NCBI RefSeq assembly: GCF_029433255.1
Contig: NZ_JAQTHU010000001.1
Location: 1,116,001-1,180,000, forward strand
Length of the DNA: 64,000 nt
Direction: 5' to 3'
DNA from: Lactobacillus sp. ESL0791
GTDB lineage: Bacteria; Bacillota; Bacilli; Lactobacillales; Lactobacillaceae
Shown: positions 45,667 to 54,772 of the stretch, one piece after another
Layout: each line of letters starts with the position of its first letter
Numbering within the stretch: position 1 is the first letter of the stretch
Position numbers and translations under genes: made by a program
The notes under the pieces: model-generated
Seen by the model: only the letters and a program-made list of their open reading frames with translations
The model's database searches: none
What the model was told of the DNA's origin: nothing

Positions 45667-46787
45667 CTTCTATTTGCCCAAAACTGATAGAAATCTACGC
45701 GCAGGTTACCATTAAATAGTTTGCGCTTTTTGGTTGCCGTGTGCCCAAAATACTTTTCAAACTCCGGATCCCCGACCAGATAATACTGGCTGAAACTGTT
45801 GTATTTGCCCAAAACTTGTCCCATCTGCTTGTATAAGCCTTCAGCAGTCTCCTTGTCTTTTAAGCGTTTGCCATATGGCGGGTTGGCAATAATTACCCCA
45901 TTTTCAAGATCGGTTGCAAAGTCTTTAACTGCTACCTGCTTGAAGTAAATATCCTGTAAAACCCCGGCATTATGGGCATTAACTTTGGCAATTTCCAGAA
46001 TTGACTGATCAATATCACTGGCAACAATTGGTGCCGAAATTTCTTTTATTTCACTTTCAGCCTCGTCCAAAGCCTCTTGATATAAATCCTGGTTAAACCA
46101 GTCAAAGCCTTGATAGGCAAATGAGCGCCAACTTCCGGGAGCAATATTTTTGGCAATTAAAGCTGCCTCAATTGCTAAGGTTCCAGAACCTGTCAATGGG
46201 TCAATTAAGGGATGGCTGCCGTCATACGGTGTCAATTTTAACAAGCTGGCTGCAAAATTTTCTTTTAACGGTGCTCCGCCGTGTTCAACTCGGTAACCCC
46301 GCTTAAACAGACTAGCCCCGCTTGTGTCCAGAGATAAGCGGACTTTATTTTTATAAATATGAATATCAAGCGGATATTCACTACCGCTTTCGGGTAAGAA
46401 ACCGCGGCGGTGATATTGATCCGACATCTTGTTGACAATTGCTTTTTTGACAATTGACTGGATGCCCGGTTCTGAATGCAGTTGCGAGCGAACTGACCGA
46501 CCCTGAACCGGAAATTTGGCATCAACCGGCAGCAATTCCGCCCAGTCAAAATCATAAGTCTGATTATACAAACTATCAAAATCGGTTGCTGTGAATTCCT
46601 TCAGCAGGATTTTAATCCGGTCCGCCGTTCGCAGCCACAAATTGGTTTTAACGATATCTTTTTGGCCGCCTCTAAAAAAAACACGGCCGTTTTCTGTCTG
46701 TGTTTGGTAGCCCAAGGATTGCAGTTCTTTTGCAACGACGCTTTCAAAGCCGGCTCCCATTGTGGCGTATAACTGATATTCTTTCAT
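45663..46787 (-). CDS. THUMP domain RNA methyltransferase (RlmL/YpsC-like)
   Basis: A 374-residue SAM-dependent methyltransferase: N-terminal ferredoxin-like and THUMP domains (about 1-155) that grip RNA, then a Rossmann methyltransferase with SAM motif DPLTGSGTLAIEAAL (~190) and catalytic NPPYGKRL (~310), typical of N2-guanine methylation in 23S rRNA. It corresponds to B. subtilis YpsC, also next to rnpB and gpsB. Exact modified base is inferred from family. Confidence 0.92.
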   Translation of the reverse strand: MKEYQLYATMGAGFESVVAKELQSLGYQTQTENGRVFFRGGQKDIVKTNLWLRTADRIKILLKEFTATDFDSLYNQTYDFDWAELLPVDAKFPVQGRSVRSQLHSEPGIQSIVKKAIVNKMSDQYHRRGFLPESGSEYPLDIHIYKNKVRLSLDTSGASLFKRGYRVEHGGAPLKENFAASLLKLTPYDGSHPLIDPLTGSGTLAIEAALIAKNIAPGSWRSFAYQGFDWFNQDLYQEALDEAESEIKEISAPIVASDIDQSILEIAKVNAHNAGVLQDIYFKQVAVKDFATDLENGVIIANPPYGKRLKDKETAEGLYKQMGQVLGKYNSFSQYYLVGDPEFEKYFGHTATKKRKLFNGNLRVDFYQFWANRR

Positions 46788-46807
46788 TAGTAATCATTCG
46801 TTTCTTT

Positions 46808-46841
46808 AAAAAAAGAGTTGAGCTTCAAAAAACTCAACTCT
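46808..46841 (-). terminator. Terminator after rnpB
   Basis: Stem AGAGTTGAG (46814-46822) / CTCAACTCT (46833-46841) with a T7 tail on the minus strand. Confidence 0.92.
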
Positions 46842-46849
46842 GCCTTTGC

Positions 46850-47223
46850 AAATTTCTATAAGCCACGTTCTGTTCTAGTAATTCTGGCTCAATTACCGTT
46901 AGCAGTCATCTATCTTTACTAAAATATAGTAATCCGGCCTTTAGTTCAATTCCTTAGGCCGAAACGCCCCTACCAAATTTGGGTTGCACGCTCGCAGGGT
47001 TTACCTCGTTCCACCAGAATCGTTTCCAATTCTGCTTCGTCACTGTGGCACTTTTCAGGATAGTCATACATATCTCAAAGTGAAACTTAGTATTTTTTCC
47101 GCCGTAATAAGAAATATTCTCCAGCTTCTTGGGCTGAATACGATCACTACAAACATCGCAGTTTGTGCGTGCGTGGACTTTCCTCAGTTAGCAGCAGCTA
47201 ACCGCGACTGCACAAAATTCACA
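46850..47223 (-). ncRNA. rnpB: RNase P RNA, bacterial type B
   Basis: The minus strand carries the universal 5' core GAGGAAAGTCC (47185-47175) followed by ACGCACGCACAAAC, and the 3' end with ACAGAACGTGGCTTATAG (about 46873-46856). These are the ribozyme's P4-forming parts, and the ~375-base length fits type B (Bacillus-like) RNA. It is the catalytic subunit for tRNA 5' maturation. The exact ends are estimated. An apparent plus-strand open frame across it is not a gene. Neighbours gpsB and ypsA match the Bacillus locus. Confidence 0.95.
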
Positions 47224-47229
47224 TTTAAC

Positions 47230-47258
47230 ATTATAACAAAGCGTTATTCATTTTGTAA
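47230..47258 (-). promoter_or_regulatory. rnpB promoter inside the gpsB 3' end
   Basis: TTACAA (47258-47253), a 17-base spacer, then TATAAT (47235-47230) with an extended TGT before it. The -35 box lies within gpsB codons. Confidence 0.75.
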
Positions 47259-47657
47259 GCCGTAAACATGTTTTTCTAGCTTATAAACTTTGCGTTCCAA
47301 GGCTGAAATTCTTTGAATAATCTCCATGTTAGTTGAGTTTTCACCGTTATTTCTGGACACGGAAGGAAATTCTTCGCTTCGGGATCTCCTTGGTGCATAG
47401 GTTTTAACCTCTTCATGCATTTCAGCATCGTCCTTTTCAGTTTCCTGCAACTTTTTCTTGGAATCCATTAATTCACGCTGTAATTGGCCGATCTGACCGT
47501 AAAGATCCTCGATTATTTGGTGAAAAGTATCATAATCGGTGATCACTTGATCCAAATAGGCGTCAACATCATCGGGATCAAAGCCTTTAACCTTGGTCTT
47601 AAACTGCTTTTTTAATATATCTTCTCCAGATAATTTAACATCATTTAAATTTGCCAT
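47244..47657 (-). CDS. gpsB: Cell division regulator GpsB
   Basis: A DivIVA-like coiled-coil protein that moves PBP1 between septum and side wall. The N-terminal membrane-binding and protein-docking domain has SGEDILKKQFKTKVKGFDPDDVDAYLDQVI (residues 10-39) and a coiled coil to about residue 75. A charged linker of ~30 residues leads to the C-terminal trimerisation helix (ISALERKVYKLEKHVYGL). At 137 residues it is longer than Bacillus GpsB because of the linker. pbp1A is encoded 1.4 kb away. Confidence 0.94.
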   Translation of the reverse strand: MANLNDVKLSGEDILKKQFKTKVKGFDPDDVDAYLDQVITDYDTFHQIIEDLYGQIGQLQRELMDSKKKLQETEKDDAEMHEEVKTYAPRRSRSEEFPSVSRNNGENSTNMEIIQRISALERKVYKLEKHVYGLQNE

Positions 47658-47747
47658 TTTTATGACAACTCCTTTACACCATCTTATTTTAGCAAAAAGC
47701 CAAAATCTTTAAAACTATAAAGCGAATTTTGTCAAAATTTTTTATCG

Positions 47748-48317
47748 TTATTCGGAATATTTTTCTAGTCCTTTTTTTGTTTGGTATTCCTCAGCCGCAT
47801 CCTGTAAATCGTAAAAATCCAACAAATCCAGCTGGTAACTAGCCGTTTCTTGGTGCTGTTTGATAAGTTGATAATCATATTTTGGTTTGCCGACATGTTC
47901 TTCGTCATAGATCATTAATGCCCTGTCAGTATGCAGCAGCATAAAGTTTTGGTAATTGCGCAGCTGCAGCGGGCTGGTGTATGGCTTATTCGAAGTTGAA
48001 GCAAAGAAATCAACTTGCTGTTTGAGTTTTAAAAATTTCGCCTGATTTTTTTCATTCCATCGATTGGCAAATTCTTCATAGGGAATCATGATTGCGATGC
48101 TAACTGGATAATTTTCCCTGAGTTCGAGCGCAGCTTCGCTTGCCCACTGCTCAACACCCAGGTTGGCTCCCGTGATGATCCAGTCTAATTGTTGATTTTC
48201 CAATAAATTAATAAAATAATTTTTCAACGCATACTTAATTACTTGAATTTTGGGATCTGTATCGCCAAAAGCATTTAATTCATAACTGCGGTAACCTGTT
48301 ACCCATAGACGTTGCAT
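47748..48317 (-). CDS. ypsA: YpsA/DUF1273 (UPF0398) SLOG-family protein
   Basis: A 189-residue protein of the YpsA family with a Rossmann-like SLOG fold predicted to bind a nucleotide-type ligand. Family motifs: LWVTGYRSYELNAF at the start, the DWIITGANLGVEQWASEAAL stretch near residue 45, and a C-terminal LLHTDRALMIYDEE segment. B. subtilis YpsA affects cell division, and the position next to gpsB is conserved. The biochemical role is not known. Confidence 0.9.
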   Translation of the reverse strand: MQRLWVTGYRSYELNAFGDTDPKIQVIKYALKNYFINLLENQQLDWIITGANLGVEQWASEAALELRENYPVSIAIMIPYEEFANRWNEKNQAKFLKLKQQVDFFASTSNKPYTSPLQLRNYQNFMLLHTDRALMIYDEEHVGKPKYDYQLIKQHQETASYQLDLLDFYDLQDAAEEYQTKKGLEKYSE

Positions 48318-48357
48318 AGTACAAAAGCCTTCCTTTATTCAAAAAACTTTTCTTTAT

Positions 48358-48366
48358 TGTTATAAT
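48358..48366 (+). promoter_or_regulatory. recU-pbp1A promoter
   Basis: Extended -10 TGTTATAAT. It overlaps an in-frame ATG at 48365, which rules that codon out as the recU start. Confidence 0.65.
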
Positions 48367-48385
48367 GCTAGCAGGAGTGAATTTA

Positions 48386-49021
48386 ATGGTCAAATATCCG
48401 AATGGCAGCTCAGCCGCATATCATAAGTCAGCAGTGCCGAAAATGCAGCATGCTTATCACCTTCACCGTAAAAACGTAAACTTTTCCGACCGTGGGATGT
48501 CCTTAGAACAACAAATCAATGAGTCCAATAAGTATTATCGCATAAAGGGGATTGCTGTTGTTCATAAAAAACCAACACCAATTCAAATTGTTAAGGTTGA
48601 TTATCCGAAAAGGTCAAGAGCGGTAATTCGTGAGGCTTATTTTCGCCAGGCCTCTACAACCGACTATAATGGGGTTTATAATGGTTACTATCTGGACTTT
48701 GAAGCAAAGGAAACAAGGAATAAAACTAATTTTCCGCTGAAAAATTTTCATGAGCACCAGATTATTCATTTAGCCGCGTGTATTGCGCAGCAAGGAGTTT
48801 GTTTTACCATTATTAAATTTACCAGCTTAGAGAGATACTTTGTTACACCAGCAAGTTATGTCATTAAAGCTTGGCAGGAAAAGCATAAAAGTTCATTAAC
48901 GCTTTGTGAGATCGAAAAAGTTTCAATTGAAATGGCCAGCGGGTTTAATCCCACCCTCCCCTATCTCAAAGCAGTTGATCATTTTATTGCAGATAGGAAA
49001 AGTAATAATGAAAAAAAATGA
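48386..49021 (+). CDS. recU: Holliday junction resolvase RecU
   Basis: RecU cuts four-way DNA junctions and modulates RecA. The 211-residue protein has SDRGMSLEQQINESNKYY (residues ~38-55), the catalytic DFEAKET motif near residue 112, and the NFPLKNFHEHQ stretch with further active-site residues. The ATG at 48386 is preceded by AGGAG at 48371-48375. It overlaps the pbp1A start by 14 bases; the recU-ponA pair is a hallmark of Firmicutes. Confidence 0.96.
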   Translation: MVKYPNGSSAAYHKSAVPKMQHAYHLHRKNVNFSDRGMSLEQQINESNKYYRIKGIAVVHKKPTPIQIVKVDYPKRSRAVIREAYFRQASTTDYNGVYNGYYLDFEAKETRNKTNFPLKNFHEHQIIHLAACIAQQGVCFTIIKFTSLERYFVTPASYVIKAWQEKHKSSLTLCEIEKVSIEMASGFNPTLPYLKAVDHFIADRKSNNEKK

Positions 49022-51386
49022 TAGTAATTCTAAAAATGTTGTTCGTGAATCCAGACAGGCGTACAGCAGGCAGCACCGCAAAAAAAGGCCGTGGGTAAGC
49101 ATTATCAAATGGGTTTTCTTTGCCCTCCTTTTGTTTATTGTTTCTGGCATTGGCTTGTTTGCCTTTTATGCTAAAGATGCACCAAGCATTAGCGAGAGCC
49201 AGCTTGAAAGCGGCGGCACTTCTAGTCTTTATACCAGTGATGGCAAGTTCCTGCTTTCACTAGGCTCGGAAAAACGAATTTATGTCAGGGACAGTCCAAA
49301 ATTGGATTTGCTAAAAGCAGCAGTTGTATCTGTGGAAGATAAACGTTTCTACAAAGATAAGCTGGGAATTGATCCGATTAGAATTGTTGGCTCAGTCCTT
49401 TCGAACGCTCAAAGCAACAGTATTTCTGCCGGGGGTTCAACAATTACCCAGCAGCTCGTTAAACTGACGGTTTTTTCTACTTCTGCTTCCCAGAGAACCT
49501 TGAAACGCAAAGCCCAAGAAGCATGGCTGGCAATGCGGGTTCAGCGGGAATTTACCCACGACCAGATCTTAGAATTTTATATTAATAAAGTTTACATGAA
49601 TTACGGTAATTATGGCATCGGCACGGCGGCTGACTATTATTACAACAAGCCGATTGACAAATTGGATTTGGCCCAAACCGCTCTGCTTGCCGGAATGCCA
49701 AATGCTCCGGTTAAATATGATCCGTATGTTTATCCTAAACTAGCAAAATACCGCCGGGACATTGTTTTAAAAGCAATGCTTGATAATAAGAAAATTACCC
49801 AGATGCAGTATAACCAGGCAATAAAGGAAAGTGTCAAGCACGGCTTGCGCAAACATCAGGCTGCTAACGAATCAAGAATTCGTAAAATTGATGATCCGTA
49901 TATTAAGGAAGTTATCTCCGAAGTTAAGGAAAAAGGCTTTAATCCTTATAATGACAACCTCAAAATAACGATTAATATTGATCAGAAAGCCCAAAATAAG
50001 TTATACGAATTAGCCAATGATAACCAGGTCCCGTTTACCAACAATAAAATGCAGATTGGGGCAACTGTAATTGATCCAAGTAACGGTCACGTTGTCGCGA
50101 TTTTGGGTGGTCGGCACCTCCCTTCCGTGCAGCTAGGACTTGACCGAGCTGTGCAGACGGCTAGGTCGACCGGTTCCTCAATCAAACCAGTATTAGATTA
50201 TGGACCGGCAATTCAATATTTAAATTGGTCAACAGCGAAAATGATTAACGATAGTAAGTATATTTATCCGGGAACTCATATTCAGCTTTACGATTGGGAT
50301 AATAAGTATGACGGCATGATGACCATTCGGCATGCCTTGGAGCAATCACGCAACGTCCCTGCTGTTAAAACTTTGAAGAAAGTAGGCGTTGGCCGAGCCT
50401 CCCTGTTTGCAAGAAAGTTAGGGGTTAATGTTCCAGCCAATTCCGGACTGTCAGTTGCGATTGGTGCCAATGCCTCTAGTCTGCAAATGGCCGGGGCGTT
50501 TGGGGCGTTTGCTACGATGGGTGTCTACCACAAGCCCCAGTTTGTTTCTAAAATTCAAACGCCCGATGGCCTAACAAGAAACTATGATTCAGCTGGTGTG
50601 CGTGTCATGAAGAAATCAACGGCCTACATGATCACGGACATGCTGAAAGGCGTAATTAAATCTGGGTCTGGTACTGCGGCACAAATTCATGGTTTATATC
50701 AGGCTGGGAAAACCGGTACTGTTAAATACGCGGACGAAGACCTGGTTAAATATCCAAGCTACAACTCTACTCCAAAAGATTCATGGTTTATTGGCTATAC
50801 CCAAAGTTATGTTATGGGTGTCTGGACCGGTTATGATAATTTACGAGATGGGACAATTTTAGGTGTCGGTGCACAATCGGCGCAGTTAATGTATAAAAAC
50901 ATGATGAGTTACCTAATGCAGCAAAAACCAAATATTGACTGGGAAAAGCCCGCTTCGGTAATCAGAGCCAAAATTGCTAAAAATTCTAATCCGCCGCAAG
51001 TGTCTGCAACGGGCCAATGGCAGTTATTTGTTCGCAACCATGCGCCAGCTGGTATTGTAGATGATACATCATATGATGACAAAGATGAAGAAACGGATAC
51101 TAGTAACCGAAGCTACACAACTACCAATAACCAGCAAACTTCATCAACTAGTGAGCGTGACAACCAAAACGGTTCTACTGCGCAAGCAAATAAGAATAAA
51201 AACAATAATTTGCAAAACAAAAAAAATAAAGCTGATGAGGCAAATAAAAACAAGCAGAATACAAACTCAAATAAAAATGAGCAAAATTCTACTACCAATA
51301 ATAATAACAATGAAGAAAACAATACAACCACAAACGATAACAACCAGAATAATGACCAAGGCGATCAAGGAACGGATAATCACTAA
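49008..51386 (+). CDS. pbp1A: Class A penicillin-binding protein 1A
   Basis: A bifunctional peptidoglycan synthase of 792 residues. After a basic N-terminus comes one membrane helix (about 30-52). The glycosyltransferase domain (GT51) shows VVSVEDKRFYKD and GGSTITQQLVKL. The transpeptidase domain has the serine motif STGSSIKP, the SRN triad (QSRNVP) and AGKTGTVKY. The last ~95 residues are a low-complexity Asn/Gln/Lys/Thr-rich tail. The start is the ATG at 49008 within recU; longer frames begin inside recU without support. Confidence 0.95.
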   Translation: MKKNDSNSKNVVRESRQAYSRQHRKKRPWVSIIKWVFFALLLFIVSGIGLFAFYAKDAPSISESQLESGGTSSLYTSDGKFLLSLGSEKRIYVRDSPKLDLLKAAVVSVEDKRFYKDKLGIDPIRIVGSVLSNAQSNSISAGGSTITQQLVKLTVFSTSASQRTLKRKAQEAWLAMRVQREFTHDQILEFYINKVYMNYGNYGIGTAADYYYNKPIDKLDLAQTALLAGMPNAPVKYDPYVYPKLAKYRRDIVLKAMLDNKKITQMQYNQAIKESVKHGLRKHQAANESRIRKIDDPYIKEVISEVKEKGFNPYNDNLKITINIDQKAQNKLYELANDNQVPFTNNKMQIGATVIDPSNGHVVAILGGRHLPSVQLGLDRAVQTARSTGSSIKPVLDYGPAIQYLNWSTAKMINDSKYIYPGTHIQLYDWDNKYDGMMTIRHALEQSRNVPAVKTLKKVGVGRASLFARKLGVNVPANSGLSVAIGANASSLQMAGAFGAFATMGVYHKPQFVSKIQTPDGLTRNYDSAGVRVMKKSTAYMITDMLKGVIKSGSGTAAQIHGLYQAGKTGTVKYADEDLVKYPSYNSTPKDSWFIGYTQSYVMGVWTGYDNLRDGTILGVGAQSAQLMYKNMMSYLMQQKPNIDWEKPASVIRAKIAKNSNPPQVSATGQWQLFVRNHAPAGIVDDTSYDDKDEETDTSNRSYTTTNNQQTSSTSERDNQNGSTAQANKNKNNNLQNKKNKADEANKNKQNTNSNKNEQNSTTNNNNNEENNTTTNDNNQNNDQGDQGTDNH

Positions 51387-51526
51387 TATTAAGGCTGGAT
51401 AATGTTAAATAAAGCACATGTGCTCCATCAATCTCGTTAACTGTTTGATCAACCTTCTCGTTTTAGCTAATATTAAATACGAAAATTTTTTATTTTTATC
51501 AGTTATTGCAATTAAAAATGACAACG
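51387..51526. other. Short intergenic stretch after pbp1A
   Basis: About 140 AT-rich bases with a 12-base perfect palindrome AGCACATGTGCT (51413-51424). Nothing else is recognisable. Confidence 0.4.
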
Positions 51527-51563
51527 AAAAAGCCAAGTTAATTTTGTTTAGCTTGGCTTTTTT
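51527..51563. terminator. Bidirectional terminator between pbp1A and nth
   Basis: Stem AAAAAGCCAAG (51527-51537) / CTTGGCTTTTTT (51552-51563). Confidence 0.93.
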
Positions 51564-51570
51564 GCTAGTG

Positions 51571-52194
51571 TTATTTCAGATATGAATATGGATCTTCTTT
51601 ATCCCGAGCAGTCATTGAATATCTGCCAAAAAGAATCATTGCATGGTGAGTATGAATCCACTCATCTTTAGGCAACACTTCTTCCAATCGTTGCTCAATT
51701 TCGTGTGGCTTGGCCGTTTGTTTGACAATATGAAAGCTCTTAGAAATGCGGGCAACGTGTGTATCAACCGCAATTGCCGGAATCCCAAACCCGTCGGCCA
51801 AAACCACATTGGCGGTTTTTTCGCCCACGCCAGGAAGACTTACCAATAATTTTTTATCGGCGGGAATCTGACCGTCATACTTCTCGACCAAAATTTCGGC
51901 AGTTTTCTTTAAGTGTTTTGCTTTCGAATGATAAAGACCGATCTTAGAAATATCAGTTTCAATCTCCTTGATGGGGGCTTGAGCGAGTGCCTTGGAATCA
52001 GGGAAATCGGCGATAAATTTCGGCATCACCCGATTGACCATCTTGTCCGTTGTCTGTGCACTCATTAATACCGCACACAGCAAATGAAATTTATTGTCCC
52101 AAACCAGTTCGCTCTTGGCATCAGGATACATCTGATTGATCTTCCGTAATACCGCCCTTGCCTCTTTATCATTCAATAATTTTTCTTTAGTCAT
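51571..52194 (-). CDS. nth: Endonuclease III, form without the iron-sulfur loop
   Basis: A DNA glycosylase/AP lyase for oxidised pyrimidines. The 207-residue protein has the helix-hairpin-helix LVSLPGVGEKTANVV with catalytic Lys126, and the catalytic Asp144 in IAVDTHVARIS. The C-terminus ends at FGRYSMTARDKEDPYSYLK and has none of the four cysteines (C-x6-C-x2-C-x5-C) that bind a [4Fe-4S] cluster in E. coli and Bacillus Nth; the only Cys is residue 40. The dnaD-nth order is as in B. subtilis. Confidence 0.94.
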   Translation of the reverse strand: MTKEKLLNDKEARAVLRKINQMYPDAKSELVWDNKFHLLCAVLMSAQTTDKMVNRVMPKFIADFPDSKALAQAPIKEIETDISKIGLYHSKAKHLKKTAEILVEKYDGQIPADKKLLVSLPGVGEKTANVVLADGFGIPAIAVDTHVARISKSFHIVKQTAKPHEIEQRLEEVLPKDEWIHTHHAMILFGRYSMTARDKEDPYSYLK

Positions 52195-52196
52195 CC

Positions 52197-52844
52197 TTAC
52201 CGGTTCCTTTGTAAAAATTTTTCTACTTCTGCTGTCGTTTTTAAATTATGGCGCTGCCAGTTCAATAAGATCCTGTCAACGTATTTTAAGCTATATGCCT
52301 GTGACAGAACCGCTTCCCGCAAAGCCAATTTAATTATTTCCGGTGCGTAATGGTCCACGTTAAGCCAAGCAGCAATTTCTTCACGCTCAATCGGGCTTAG
52401 ATAGCGTCCGAATTCGATTTCGAACTGCCTAGTCAGCTGGTTCAGCGGGTCGTTATCTAGGCTGTCAGCAGAACTTGTTTTTTTCTTTCTGCCCTGCTGA
52501 TTGTTAACAAGAACGTGATCCTGTAAAAATTGGTCCAGTTTTTGGTATAGGGGACGTAAATCATAACAGTCAGCAATTTTTCCCTTATTATCGGTTAATT
52601 GTTCAATCGTTAAAAATTTTTGTTCGATTAATTGCTGCAGCAAATCAGCCACCTGATTTGCTGAAAAATTGGTGTTAGCAGAAATTTGATCGTTGGTGGG
52701 AAACTGTTCGCCGCGCTGATTAAACGCCTCCAACTGAATAATTAAAACAAGTTCTGCGTCACTGATCCCTATCTGCGCATAATACGCAATTAAGCCGTTT
52801 TGCAGCGTGGTAAAACCTAAAGAACGATAATCATTATATTGCAA
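52197..52844 (-). CDS. dnaD: DNA replication initiation protein DnaD
   Basis: DnaD helps load the replicative helicase at oriC and during restart. The 215-residue protein has an N-terminal winged-helix oligomerisation domain (DDH1, about 15-95) and a C-terminal DnaD domain (about 130-200) with SPIEREEIAAWLNVDHYAPEI and the end segment SLKYVDRILLNW. The start is TTG at 52844, preceded by AAAGGAG. It is two bases from nth and separated from asnS upstream by a terminator. Confidence 0.94.
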   Translation of the reverse strand: MQYNDYRSLGFTTLQNGLIAYYAQIGISDAELVLIIQLEAFNQRGEQFPTNDQISANTNFSANQVADLLQQLIEQKFLTIEQLTDNKGKIADCYDLRPLYQKLDQFLQDHVLVNNQQGRKKKTSSADSLDNDPLNQLTRQFEIEFGRYLSPIEREEIAAWLNVDHYAPEIIKLALREAVLSQAYSLKYVDRILLNWQRHNLKTTAEVEKFLQRNR

Positions 52845-52859
52845 AGCTTTAACTCCTTT

Positions 52860-52896
52860 AAAAAAGTTGAACTAAAACTGTTTAGCTCAACTTTTT
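52860..52896 (-). terminator. Terminator between asnS and dnaD
   Basis: Stem AAAAAGTTGA (52861-52870) / TCAACTTTTT (52887-52896); read-through would be needed for asnS-dnaD co-transcription. Confidence 0.85.
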
Positions 52897-52923
52897 GCGT
52901 TTATTTAATTATCCATCAAAAAT

Positions 52924-54222
52924 TTATGGTTCCAGGCGGTTAATCATTCTTGGAAACGGAATTGCTTCACGAACGTGATCCAGCTTGCAGATCCAAGCAA
53001 TTACCCGCTCAAAGCCCATCCCAAAGCCTGAGTGCGGCACACTGCCATATTTACGCAAATCAAGGTACCAGCTGTAATCAGCTTCGTTTAAGCCGGCCTC
53101 CGCAATTTGCTTTTTTAAGGTGTTATAATCGCTCTCACGTTCTGAACCGCCCATGATTTCACCGTAACCTTCAGGTGCCAGGGCGTCTGCACAAAGATAC
53201 TCCTTAGGGTTTTCAGGATTCTTTTTCATATAAAAAGGCTTGATGCTTGTTGGATAGTTGACAATGAAAAACGGTCGGTCAAATTTTTCGGAAATGTAGG
53301 CCTCATCCGGAGCACCAAAATCATCGCCCCACTTGAAATCCCGTCCATCTTCCTGTAACATTTTGACCGCATCATCGTATGACAAACGTGTGTAGTTTCC
53401 TTGAGCTGCAGGCTCTAATTTCTTTGGATCGCGGTCAAGAAGACTGAGCTCATATTGGCAGTTAGCCAATACCTGCTTAACAACATAAGTTAAAAAGCGT
53501 TCCTGAAGATCCAATGATTCGTCCTGATGCATCCAAGCCATTTCCGGCTCCATCATCCAAAATTCGGTTAAGTGGCGGCGGGTTTTGGATTCCTCAGCTC
53601 TAAAGGTCGGCCCAAAAGTAAATATTTTACCAAAGGCTTCCGCCCCAACCTCACCGTACAATTGTCCCGATTGGGATAGATATGCATCACCACCAAAATA
53701 TTCCGTATGGAATAATTCAGTGGTGCCTTCAGGAGCAGAATGCATAAAGATCGGTGCATCAAACTTTACAAAACCTTCACTCTCAAAAAAGTCAACGGTT
53801 GCCTTATAGATGACGTTTCTAATGCGCATGATTGCAAATGGCCGACGGCTGCGCAGCCACAAGTGGCGATGATCAAGTAAAAATTCAATTCCGTGTTCCT
53901 TGTTGCCGATCGGATAGCCCTCGTTATTGGTAACAACTTTGATGTCGGAAATCTGTACCTCATAACCAAAATGTGACCGACTGTCCTCATGGATTGTTCC
54001 AGTTAAATAAAAACTGGCTTCCTGATACAGTGCTTTTGCTGTATTAAACACATCTTCGCTAACATCATTTTTACGGACTACACCCTGAAAGAAAGCTGTT
54101 CCGTCCCGCAACTGCAAGAAAACAATTTTCCCGCTCGAACGTTTATCTGTTAACCAAACATGCATTTGTACTTCTTCGCCAACATGCTTGGAACAATCTT
54201 CAATTGAAATTAATTCTGTCAT
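52924..54222 (-). CDS. asnS: Asparagine-tRNA ligase
   Basis: A class II aminoacyl-tRNA synthetase of 432 residues. The N-terminal OB-fold anticodon-binding domain covers about 1-105 ([23 protein letters not shown]). Class II motif 2 is [21 protein letters not shown], and motif 3 is [13 protein letters not shown] near the C-terminus. The catalytic region lacks the insertions typical of AspRS, supporting Asn. A TATAAT box lies at 54246-54251 on the minus strand upstream. Confidence 0.96.
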   Translation of the reverse strand: MTELISIEDCSKHVGEEVQMHVWLTDKRSSGKIVFLQLRDGTAFFQGVVRKNDVSEDVFNTAKALYQEASFYLTGTIHEDSRSHFGYEVQISDIKVVTNNEGYPIGNKEHGIEFLLDHRHLWLRSRRPFAIMRIRNVIYKATVDFFESEGFVKFDAPIFMHSAPEGTTELFHTEYFGGDAYLSQSGQLYGEVGAEAFGKIFTFGPTFRAEESKTRRHLTEFWMMEPEMAWMHQDESLDLQERFLTYVVKQVLANCQYELSLLDRDPKKLEPAAQGNYTRLSYDDAVKMLQEDGRDFKWGDDFGAPDEAYISEKFDRPFFIVNYPTSIKPFYMKKNPENPKEYLCADALAPEGYGEIMGGSERESDYNTLKKQIAEAGLNEADYSWYLDLRKYGSVPHSGFGMGFERVIAWICKLDHVREAIPFPRMINRLEP

Positions 54223-54289
54223 AAATTCCCTGTTTCACTTTCAATATTATATCAAATTAATCATACCAAATTTTTGACTACTTGGCGAC

Positions 54290-54772
54290 CTAAGATAGCT
54301 TATTTCCATTTTTAAATTTATACAATGTGTAGTAATAATTGCCATCTTTGTCTTGTGCCGTAATTTCCCACACAGCTTGACCGTGATCCCAGCCCAAATT
54401 TATTTTTTCAATTTTTCGATGGGGGTAAAACTGACTGTAGGTAAAGGCAACGCTGCCCGCACTAACACCATCGCTGGCGTCGCACAAATAAGCTTTTTTT
54501 GAAGTCGGCAAATAGATAAAGTAGTAACTTTCGCCCGCCTTATCTCTACCCTTAACGGCATAACTATTAACACCGCGGTCTAAGTGGTAACGTTTTTCAA
54601 CTTTTATGATCGGGGACTTGGCTAAAGCCAGTTGTTCCGTCTGGTGGATATCATTGCGGTATTGGTCACCGGCAAAATAAAATACTGCTACAGCTAAAAA
54701 ATACAGGAAAATGATTGTTCCTGCGACCCACGCAATAAATTTAAGTGTTTGTCTTGTATCATCTTTAATCAT
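54290..54772 (-). CDS. TseB/YpmB-like membrane-anchored protein (DUF5590)
   Basis: A 160-residue protein with one N-terminal membrane helix (about 12-34, FIAWVAGTIIFLYFLAVAV) and an extracytoplasmic cystatin/PepSY-like part with a twofold repeat (LAKSPIIKVEKRYHLDRGVNSYAV, then a NLGWDHGQAVWEITAQDKDG strand). B. subtilis YpmB (TseB) regulates PBP2A and cell elongation. The dinG-ypmB-asnS-dnaD-nth order is kept from Bacillus. It overlaps dinG by eight bases. Confidence 0.87.
   Translation of the reverse strand: MIKDDTRQTLKFIAWVAGTIIFLYFLAVAVFYFAGDQYRNDIHQTEQLALAKSPIIKVEKRYHLDRGVNSYAVKGRDKAGESYYFIYLPTSKKAYLCDASDGVSAGSVAFTYSQFYPHRKIEKINLGWDHGQAVWEITAQDKDGNYYYTLYKFKNGNKLS

Noticed and set aside
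46984..47265. Plus-strand open frame of 93 codons across the RNase P RNA
   Set aside because: It lies antisense to rnpB, has no ribosome site and no protein-like composition.
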